DNA from: JADKCZ01 sp963786945
GTDB lineage: Bacteria; Myxococcota; Myxococcia; Myxococcales; Anaeromyxobacteraceae
Assembly: GCA_963786945.1 (NCBI GenBank)
Contig: CAWBAO010000005.1
Coordinates: forward strand, 434,001-498,000
Direction: 5' to 3'
DNA: 64,000 nt
Part shown: piece after piece, positions 57,355 to 64,000 of the stretch
Layout of the letters: each line of letters begins with the position of its first letter
How positions within the stretch are numbered: the first letter of the stretch is position 1
Notes under the pieces: model-generated
The model's database searches: none
What the model was told of the DNA's origin: nothing
The model's input: the letters and a program-made list of their open reading frames with translations, nothing else
Position numbers and translations under genes: made by a program

Positions 57355-58091
57355 GGCGTCCCCTTCTCGGTGTGGAAGAACTCGCGGGCCAGGGCCTCCC
57401 AGCCGGCGTCCCCGGCCAGCGCGCGGGCCAGGCCGTGGACCGGCACGCCGCCGTCCTGCAGCACCTGGCCGACCTCGGGGCTGGCCCGCATCGCCAGGGC
57501 CTCCGCCTCGCCGTCCAGGAAGTGGCGCGCCGACGCGGCGTGGAGCAGCTGCCGCTGGTCGGCCTCGAGCCGGGGGGCCTTCACCTTGAAGAGCCAGCCG
57601 GCGCCGTAGGCGTCCTGCAGCAGGTCCGGGCTCTCCGCCACCGCCCGGTTCACCGCCACCACCGTGCCGTTCACCGGGGAGACCAGCGGCACGCTGTGCT
57701 TCCCGTCGCCCAGCGCCATGGCCGCCTCGCCCTGCGCCACCACGGCGCCGGCGTGCGGCAGCTCGATCCGGGTCGGCGCCACCAGCCGCTGGGCGAAGTC
57801 GTCGACGCCCACGGCCACGGTGCCGTCGGACTCGAGGCGGGCCCAGGTGTGGCCCGGGTGGAGCGCCACGCCGGCCGGGACCTGGAACCAGCCCAGGCTG
57901 GGCCACGGGGCCGCCACCGCGACGGCGGGCCAGCGCTCGGCATCGCGCCGCCCGTGGACGACCTGGCGCGCCGCCTCACGGCGCCCGCCCTGCACGTAGC
58001 GCCACATGGGGATGAAGAGCAGCAGGTAGGTGATGGCCAGGCCGTACTCCATGAGCTTGGCCGGGTAGATGCTGAGGAATTCGTGGGTCAT
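57351..58091 (-). CDS. Membrane-anchored GcvH-like protein with conserved lipoyl lysine
   Basis: 246 residues. One transmembrane helix (LAITYLLLFIPMW, about 18-31), a basic linker, then a GcvH-type lipoyl domain: GHTWARL near 80, ELPHAGAVV, GDGKHSVPLVSPVNGTVVAVN and YGAGWLFKV. Counting back from SPV, Lys131 falls exactly on the lipoylated Lys of GcvH. A C-terminal helical region ends AREFFHTEKG. No GcvP or GcvT gene is nearby, so a glycine-cleavage role is unlikely; a lipoyl redox carrier in a respiratory complex is inferred. Ribosome site AAAGGAAA. First gene after a sigma-54 promoter. Confidence 0.82.
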   Translation of the reverse strand: MTHEFLSIYPAKLMEYGLAITYLLLFIPMWRYVQGGRREAARQVVHGRRDAERWPAVAVAAPWPSLGWFQVPAGVALHPGHTWARLESDGTVAVGVDDFAQRLVAPTRIELPHAGAVVAQGEAAMALGDGKHSVPLVSPVNGTVVAVNRAVAESPDLLQDAYGAGWLFKVKAPRLEADQRQLLHAASARHFLDGEAEALAMRASPEVGQVLQDGGVPVHGLARALAGDAGWEALAREFFHTEKGTP

Positions 58092-58141
58092 GGCCGTTTC
58101 CTTTGCGGGGGGAGGTCACTCGCGCCTCCATGTGGGGGTTA

Positions 58142-58157
58142 AGCAAGGATGCGGCCA
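58142..58157 (-). promoter_or_regulatory. Sigma-54 promoter of the GcvH-like/cytochrome operon
   Basis: Minus-strand TGGCCGCATCCTTGCT: GG and GC are exactly 10 bases apart, matching the -24/-12 rule. Predicted start of transcription about 58131, giving a leader of about 40 nt to the ATG at 58091. Confidence 0.85.
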
Positions 58158-58251
58158 AGTGGAGCCGGCCGGTGCCGATGCAGAAGCGTCCTGTTCACGG
58201 TGGGTTGGCGCAGGGCGCGGGATCCCGTGGACCAGGCGTGCTCCAGGGAGC

Positions 58252-58311
58252 GTGGAGGAACTCAACGGCGCTCTACAGTCGCTCGGGGGGAGCTGTGGAG
58301 AAGCTCCACGG
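58252..58311 (-). promoter_or_regulatory. Paired upstream activator sites (operon with GcvH-like genes)
   Basis: Two related 17-bp palindromic sites: GTGGAGGAACTCAACGG (58252-58268) and GTGGAGAAGCTCCACGG (58295-58311), 43 bp apart. Between them CTCTACAG and CTGTGGAG form a further inverted repeat. They are centred near -129 and -172 of the predicted sigma-54 start, the usual place for an enhancer-binding activator. The same pair recurs upstream of the other operon. Confidence 0.75.
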
Positions 58312-58495
58312 CGCTCAACGGGCGATGGAGCTGCGTGGAGCGCGCCACCTGGATGCAGCCCCAATCCGGCCCGGCGCTGGAGGGCGCGAGCCGCTCCGCC
58401 TCGACGGCCGGCCGCACCGGGGACGGCGCCGGGCCAGGGTGGAGCCGCCTCCACGGCCCCTCGAGGGCACCGCCCGCCTGCCCCAGGAAGAAATG

Positions 58496-58523
58496 GCGCG
58501 GGCCAGGAAGCCCTGGCCCGCGC
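58496..58523 (-). terminator. Rho-independent terminator after the HybB/NrfD gene
   Basis: Perfect 12-bp inverted repeat (GCGCGGGCCAGG / CCTGGCCCGCGC) with a 4-base loop, followed on the minus strand by CATTTCTTCC. It separates the NrfD operon from the next sigma-54 promoter. Between it and the activator sites, 58312-58495 holds no gene; a GTGGAG-N4-CTCCAC inverted repeat near 58440 recalls the activator sites. Confidence 0.8.
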
Positions 58524-58563
58524 CCGACCCGCCGTGAGGTGAGGATGAGGTCGACCGCCCCGC

Positions 58564-59787
58564 TCAGTGCTCCTGGGGGAAGGCCGGGTCCTGGCGGAGG
58601 ATCGGCATGCGGTTGACAATCCAGCGGAAGGCCAGGACGCCGATGGTGACCAGCGTGACGGAGACCCAGACCTCCATCCAGCTCGGCACGTAGCGGGTGG
58701 GGTTGGTCCAGTTGAAGGCGATGACCGCGACGTTGAGCCGGTTGAGGATGATGCCGCACACCGTCATCGCCGCCGCCAGCTTGACCGGTCCGGCCCGGCC
58801 ATGGCGGGCCCCGTAGGCGAAGAGGAACGAGGGGATCAGCACCAGCCCGACGGTCTCGACCAGGAAGAGCGCGCCCCAGCCGGTGGCGAGGTGGGCCCAG
58901 GCGTGCCCGTCGATGACGCCCTGCATCTTGATGAAGAAGTAGGCGAAGGCCACCACCGCGCCGGCCTTGCCGAGGCCGACCACCAGCTTGTCCACGTCGA
59001 CGTGGTGCCCGGTCAGCTGGCGGGCGAAGACCCGGTGCGAGATGGAGCTCTCGATGATGGCCATGGCGATGCCGGTCAGGATGGCCGAGATGAAGAAGAA
59101 GATGAAGATGAAGGGCGAGTACCAGAGCGGGTGGAGCTTGGTGGGCGCCAGCAGGAAGAGCGAGCCGAGCGCCGACTGGTGCATGGTGGAGAAGACCACC
59201 GACAGCACGGTGAGGGCGATGAGCGTCTTCTTGAGGACCGCGTGGAGCCGCTTCCAGCCGAGCCACTCGAAGAAGGGCACGGTGAACTCGAGGAAGAGCA
59301 CGGTCGAGTAGCACATCACGCACCAGGCGACCTCGAAGAGGGCCGAGGCGCTGCCGTAGTTGAAGACGGCCTGGACGATGTTCCAGGGCCGGCCCAGGTC
59401 GGCCAGCAGGCCGAAGATGGCCATCACGTAGCCGAGGAAGGCGGTCAGGATCGCCGACCGCTCGATGGCGTGGTAGTCCTTCAGGCCGAGCAGCTGCACC
59501 GCCGCGCCGACGGTGAAGCCGCCGGCGGCGAGGACGATGCCGGTCATCATGTCGAAGCCGATCCAGATGCCCCAGGGGTAGGACTGGCTCAGGGCGGTGG
59601 TGGCCCCCAGGCCGGCCGCGAACCGGTAGGCCAGCAGCGGGATCCCCACCGCCAGGATGATGGTGGCGACGGCGTTGAACGGCGTGAGCAGGGAGCGGAG
59701 GTACTCGCCCCAGCCCATCCCCAGCAGGATCTTCTCGCGGAAGAACGACGACGAGCCGTTCATGGAAGCCGCGTTGGCGTTAGCCAT
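58564..59787 (-). CDS. HybB/NrfD-family quinone-binding membrane protein
   Basis: 407 residues, about ten transmembrane helices. SYPWGIWIGFDMMTGIVLAAGGF, ADLGRPWNIVQAVF, STMHQSALGSLFLLAPTKLH and CGIILNRLNVAVIAFNW are typical of the HybB branch of NrfD proteins, which take electrons from or give them to menaquinone. It overlaps the ferredoxin gene by 8 bp. There is no hydrogenase large or small subunit in the window, so it is not part of a complete Hyb operon here. Confidence 0.93.
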   Translation of the reverse strand: MANANAASMNGSSSFFREKILLGMGWGEYLRSLLTPFNAVATIILAVGIPLLAYRFAAGLGATTALSQSYPWGIWIGFDMMTGIVLAAGGFTVGAAVQLLGLKDYHAIERSAILTAFLGYVMAIFGLLADLGRPWNIVQAVFNYGSASALFEVAWCVMCYSTVLFLEFTVPFFEWLGWKRLHAVLKKTLIALTVLSVVFSTMHQSALGSLFLLAPTKLHPLWYSPFIFIFFFISAILTGIAMAIIESSISHRVFARQLTGHHVDVDKLVVGLGKAGAVVAFAYFFIKMQGVIDGHAWAHLATGWGALFLVETVGLVLIPSFLFAYGARHGRAGPVKLAAAMTVCGIILNRLNVAVIAFNWTNPTRYVPSWMEVWVSVTLVTIGVLAFRWIVNRMPILRQDPAFPQEH

Positions 59788-60658
59788 GGTGCTCCTCCTT
59801 CTCCTCGACCTCGTCGCGCCGCTTCGAGAACGTGTAGAGCCCCATGAGCAGCGGGGGCCAGAGCGTCATGACGAAGGGCGGGGCGCCCAGCGCGCCGGCC
59901 ACCAGCTCGGCGTAGGGCCGATTCGGCATGCCGGTGTTGAGCGCCAGCTTCTCGAAGGGGATGTCCGAGATGTAGAGCCAGCTGGTCCCGCCGGCCTCGT
60001 GCTCGCCGTAGACGTGGCGGACGTACCTGGAGCCCTGGGCGTAGATGCGCCGCTTGGCCTCCTCCAGCAGCGCGGCCCGCTTGCCGAAGGTGAGCGCGCC
60101 GGTGGGGCAGACCGAGGTGCAGGCCGGCTCCAGCCCCTGGGCCTGGCGCTCGGCGCAGAAGGTGCACTTGCGCACGCGGGGCGCGGCCCGCTCGTACTCG
60201 TACTTGGGGATGTCGAAGGCGCAGGCCACCATGCAGTAGCGGCAGCCCATGCACTTCGAGGCGTCGTAGACCACGGGGCCGGTGGGGAGCTTGTCCATGG
60301 CCCGGACCGGGCAGGCCGACGCGCAGGCCGGCGCCAGGCAGTGCATGCACTGCTTCTTCCCGAAGCGGGGCTCGCCGCCCGGCCCCTCGGCCTGGTTGAC
60401 CACCGTGAAGACGTGCTGGCTGGTGTCGCGCCGCACCGACATGTCGGCGACCTCGGCGGGCGCCGGGTTCTTGTTGGCCTCGGCGCAGGCCGCCTCGCAG
60501 GCGCGGCAGCCGGCGCAACGGGTGGTGTCGACCAGCACGCCGGGAAGGCCCTCGTCCTCCTGGACCGGGCCGGTGGTGCGCGCCGTGGCGGCCACGGCCA
60601 GGCCGGTGCCGGCCGTGACGCCGGCCACCTTGAAGAACGCTCTCCTCGTCAGCTTCAT
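59780..60658 (-). CDS. Tat-exported HybA-like four-cluster ferredoxin with C-terminal anchor
   Basis: 292 residues. Tat signal TRRAFFKVAGVTAGTGLAVA, then four [4Fe-4S] sets: CAGCRACEAAC, CMHCLAPACASACP, CMGCRYCMVAC, and CTFC with CTSVCP. A C-terminal hydrophobic helix (FVMTLWPPLLMGLYTF) and a charged tail follow, as in HybA. It would carry electrons between the HybB-like quinone protein and a periplasmic partner, perhaps the trihaem cytochrome. ATG at 60658 after GAGGGAGA. Confidence 0.93.
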   Translation of the reverse strand: MKLTRRAFFKVAGVTAGTGLAVAATARTTGPVQEDEGLPGVLVDTTRCAGCRACEAACAEANKNPAPAEVADMSVRRDTSQHVFTVVNQAEGPGGEPRFGKKQCMHCLAPACASACPVRAMDKLPTGPVVYDASKCMGCRYCMVACAFDIPKYEYERAAPRVRKCTFCAERQAQGLEPACTSVCPTGALTFGKRAALLEEAKRRIYAQGSRYVRHVYGEHEAGGTSWLYISDIPFEKLALNTGMPNRPYAELVAGALGAPPFVMTLWPPLLMGLYTFSKRRDEVEEKEEHHG

Positions 60659-60679
60659 GGCTGTCTCCCTCGGGTCCAC

Positions 60680-60889
60680 TCAGGAGTGGCCCGCCCCCTC
60701 AAGGGTGTCGTCCTCGTCCACGGTCCCTCGCCAGCTTCGCCCCGCCGCCTCGGCGTAGGCCGGACAGGTCCGGTACGCCTCGCCTTCGCACGAACTCGCG
60801 GTGGTGACTCGATCGATCGGGACCAGCTTCTTCACCGGGTAAGCCCGGCAGAAGACCATCGAGACCTCTTTCCGATACGGGCAGGTCAT
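60680..60889 (-). CDS. Small cysteine-rich protein, first gene of the HybAB-like operon
   Basis: 69 residues. Four cysteines (C3, C14, C34, C42) in MTCPYRKEVSMVFCRAYPVK and SSCEGEAYRTCPAY, spaced for a metal or Fe-S site. The tail is acidic. No signal peptide, so cytoplasmic. GGAGG ribosome site 7 bases before the ATG; predicted sigma-54 transcript starts only 12 nt upstream. I recall similar short CP-x(n)-C-x(n)-C-x(n)-CPxY proteins in deltaproteobacteria but know no function; assembly factor or redox sensor are guesses. Confidence 0.7.
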   Translation of the reverse strand: MTCPYRKEVSMVFCRAYPVKKLVPIDRVTTASSCEGEAYRTCPAYAEAAGRSWRGTVDEDDTLEGAGHS

Positions 60890-60911
60890 TCACGCCTCCG
60901 CCAGGAACTGA

Positions 60912-60927
60912 AGCAAGGAAGCGGCCA
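60912..60927 (-). promoter_or_regulatory. Sigma-54 promoter of the small protein/HybAB-like operon
   Basis: Minus-strand TGGCCGCTTCCTTGCT, GG-N10-GC. It differs at one base from the promoter at 58142-58157. Predicted transcription start about 60901. Confidence 0.85.
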
Positions 60928-61023
60928 ACCGGCCTCGGCCGGGTGCCGGCGGAGGAGGGCCCCTTTTCACGCGGAGTTAGAAACGGCTGCGCGCCGCCGC
61001 GCACGTCACGTGCCTGGCAAAGC

Positions 61024-61084
61024 GTCGAAGAACTCAACGGGGCTCTACAGTCGATCATGTGAATGCTGTGGAGAAGTTCGACGG
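61024..61084 (-). promoter_or_regulatory. Paired upstream activator sites (HybAB-like operon)
   Basis: GTCGAAGAACTCAACGG (61024-61040) and GTGGAGAAGTTCGACGG (61068-61084), 44 bp apart, centred near -131 and -175 of the predicted start. Between them CTCTACAG and CTGTGGAG again form an inverted repeat. The distal site ends 4 bp from the stop codon of the response-regulator gene. Confidence 0.75.
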
Positions 61085-61087
61085 CCC

Positions 61088-62483
<1,396 letters not shown>

Positions 62484-62497
<14 letters not shown>

Positions 62498-63032
62498 GAG
62501 GACTCCTCCCCGGCTCGCTGAGCCGGCGGCGACAGCGTGGACAGAGCTCGACGGACTTCTCGTCGACGTCGCGGACGCCGGCGGCGCGGCTCATGACGCA
62601 GCGGGGGACGTTGCAGTGGACCAGGCCGTAGGCGTGGCCCAGCTCGTGCACGGCCTCCTTGACCACCCGCTCGGTGAAGCGGCGCTCGCCGTGCAGGTCG
62701 AGGTCCTCGCGGAGGCGGGCGGTGGAGGCCACCGCCACGCGGCCGCCGAGCTGCGCCTCGCCGAACACGTAGGTGAGGATGGGGATGAAGAGGTCCTGGT
62801 CGGTGAGCCCGAGCACCTTGCCCCCGGGCGGCGCGGTCTCCAGCAGCCAGGCCAGCACCTTGCCGGAGGCGTGCTGCCGCCGCTTCGGGTCGAGGGTGTC
62901 GCGCGGCCGGCCGGCCGGGTCCCAGCGGACCACCGGCACGCCGTAGGCGCGCTCCAGCTCGTAGCGCACCCGCTCCATCACGGCGGGGGCCATCTCGCGC
63001 TCCCCAATCCAGCAGATGGAGATGGGATCCAT
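62484..63032 (-). CDS. amzA: Archaemetzincin-type zinc metalloprotease
   Basis: 182 residues. HELGHAYGLVHC is the archaemetzincin HExxHxxGxxH-C motif, followed by CVM and a CPRC pair that together with the motif Cys make the second zinc site. The N-terminal ICWIGEREMAPAVMERV and KVLGLTDQDLFIPILTYVFG are typical of the family. Cytoplasmic; physiological substrates are unknown for any member. It lies between a sensor kinase (8-bp gap) and its presumed response regulator (overlap), a translationally coupled position that implies a role in the same signalling pathway. Confidence 0.92.
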
Positions 63033-63039
63033 GCCCAGG

Positions 63040-64000
63040 TCACCGCCCCGCGTCCTCGTCGGCCGGGGGCAGCGCCGGGAGGCGGATGGCGACCCGGGTG
63101 CCTCGTCCGGGCTCGCTGCCGACCACGAGCCGCCCGCCGTGGCGGACGGCGATGGCATGGGCCTGCGCCAGCCCGAGGCCAGCGCCGGCCGTGGCCGAGA
63201 AGTCGGGCTCGAAGACGCGCTCCAGCCGGTCCGGCGGGAGCGCCGGCCCCGAGTCGCCGACGGCGATCTCGACCTCGCGGCCGTCGGCGGCCGGGCCGGT
63301 CTCGACCGTGAGCTGGCCGCCGTCCGGCATGGCGCCGAAGGCGCGGAGCAGCGCGTCGAGCACCGCCTGCCGGAGCTGGGCGCGGTCGGCCATCACCGTG
63401 GAGGTCGGGCTGCTGCGCCGGACCACCTCGATTCCCTGCAGCTTCGCCTCGGAGGTGGCCAGCTCCAGCGCCTCGTCGACCACCGAGTCGATGCCGAGCA
63501 GCTGGGCCGAGAAGGGGCGTTCGCGCGAGAAGTCGAGCACCCGCACCACCACCTCCCCGGCCCGTTCGGCCTCCCGCTCCACCAGCCGGAGATCGTGGGC
63601 CAGCCGGACCCGGTCGGCGTCGGGGAGGGGGCCGGCCTCGAGGGAGCGGGCGCCGTTGCGGGCGATGGTGAGGATGCCGGAGAGCGGGCTGCCGAGGCGG
63701 TGGCCGATGGCGGCCGAGAACCGCCCCAGGGCGGCCAGGGTCTCGCCCCGTGCCAGCTGCTCGCGGGACTCGGTGAGCGCCCGGGTGCGGGCCTCGACCT
63801 TGCGCTCGAGCTCCTGGTTGAGGGCATCCAGCTCCCCGCGGGTGGACCGCAGCGAGCGGACCATCTCGCCGAAGGAGGCCGCCAGCAGGCCCAGCTCGCC
63901 GCCGAAGTCGGGCGCCGCCGGCTGCTCCAGGTCCTGCTGGGCGACGCGGCGGGTGGCCGCCACCAGGGCGGCCACCGGCCGGACCAGCTGGCGCCGCGTC
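63040..64000 (-). CDS. Divergent sensor histidine kinase, 3' part
   Basis: C-terminal 320 residues; the gene continues past the window end. HAMP-like segment (RRQLVRPVAALVAAT), coiled coil, then the kinase core. The H box reads GRFSAAIGHRLGSPLSG: the phospho-accepting His is kept but the following Glu is Arg and the NN is GS. The N box reads VLDALLRAFGAM, with the Mg-ATP-binding Asn replaced by Arg. G boxes are kept (GDSGPALPPDRL, AGAGLGLAQAHAIAVRHGG). Either an atypical kinase or mainly a phosphatase/pseudokinase. Directly precedes amzA and the NtrC-type regulator, hence its probable partner. Confidence 0.88.
   Translation of the reverse strand, partial: TRRQLVRPVAALVAATRRVAQQDLEQPAAPDFGGELGLLAASFGEMVRSLRSTRGELDALNQELERKVEARTRALTESREQLARGETLAALGRFSAAIGHRLGSPLSGILTIARNGARSLEAGPLPDADRVRLAHDLRLVEREAERAGEVVVRVLDFSRERPFSAQLLGIDSVVDEALELATSEAKLQGIEVVRRSSPTSTVMADRAQLRQAVLDALLRAFGAMPDGGQLTVETGPAADGREVEIAVGDSGPALPPDRLERVFEPDFSATAGAGLGLAQAHAIAVRHGGRLVVGSEPGRGTRVAIRLPALPPADEDAGR

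Noticed and set aside
56254..58091. Glycine cleavage system H proteins
   Set aside because: Both have transmembrane anchors and long extra tails, one lacks the lipoyl Lys, and no gcvP, gcvT or lpd gene is near.
58564..60658. Hydrogenase-2 operon
   Set aside because: HybA- and HybB-like subunits are present, but no NiFe large or small subunit or maturation gene is in the window.

Overview
The window is about 64 kb of very GC-rich DNA (around 70% or more by eye) with frequent GTG starts, tightly overlapping genes (ATGA, GTGA and TGATG junctions), multihaem c-type cytochromes, NrfD-type quinone proteins, a Tgl/PilF-like pilotin, a monomeric isocitrate dehydrogenase and a sigma-54 response regulator. 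Together these suggest a respiratory, type-IV-piliated deltaproteobacterium/Myxococcota, most like the Anaeromyxobacter group. The taxon is inferred from content only; no rRNA or tRNA gene was seen.

Layout. 1-2.0 kb: end of a type IV pilus/type II secretion ATPase and a Ycf46-like AAA ATPase. 2.0-9 kb (minus): histidinol-phosphatase-like gene, acetate/succinate CoA-transferase, plsB, HEAT-repeat protein, DnaJ/CbpA. 9-16.4 kb (plus): SurA-N-like protein, rimI, pyrD, phasin-like protein, lytic transglycosylase, queE, a Tgl-like group and recO. 16.5-27.6 kb (plus): glyQ-glyS with two large lipoproteins, an FHA protein, a lone pilus-secretin N-domain protein and polA. 27.8-42.5 kb: divIVA-like gene, holB-holA-metG-tatD on plus; HAD phosphatase, HD nuclease, ribA, FAD oxidoreductase, desaturase and tag on minus; a large AsmA-like protein on plus. 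42.9-47.6 kb (plus): DUF2339-like membrane protein, a short protein, then a tetrahaem cytochrome/4x[4Fe-4S]/NrfD module. 47.6-50.9 kb (minus): mdh and icd. 51-56 kb: assorted genes and a haem-binding sensor kinase. 56-64 kb (minus): the accessory locus of greatest interest.

The 56-64 kb locus holds two operons. One encodes a lipoyl-domain (GcvH-like) membrane protein with the lipoyl lysine kept, a trihaem c7-type cytochrome, and a second GcvH-like membrane protein that has lost that lysine. The other encodes a small Cys-rich protein, a Tat-exported HybA-like ferredoxin and a HybB/NrfD quinone protein. Each operon is preceded by an almost identical block: a textbook sigma-54 promoter (GG-N10-GC), the same 12-nt spacing to a start codon, and a pair of 17-bp palindromic sites 43-44 bp apart centred near -130 and -174. 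Directly upstream lies an operon of a divergent sensor kinase, an archaemetzincin protease and an NtrC-type sigma-54 activator. The simplest reading is one phosphorelay switching on a two-operon, lipoyl-protein-containing quinone/cytochrome electron-transfer module with no catalytic subunit of its own. I do not recognise it as a characterised complex.

A second global feature concerns sequence quality. Nine otherwise intact genes carry ten single-base shifts, and all ten are +1 insertions. The affected genes are dnaJ (two shifts), the SurA-N-like gene, pyrD, an unknown at 13.3 kb, recO, the large lipoprotein at 21 kb, tatD, the AsmA-like gene and the haem kinase. This pattern points to insertion-type sequencing error rather than gene decay, so these genes are annotated at full length with the shift noted.
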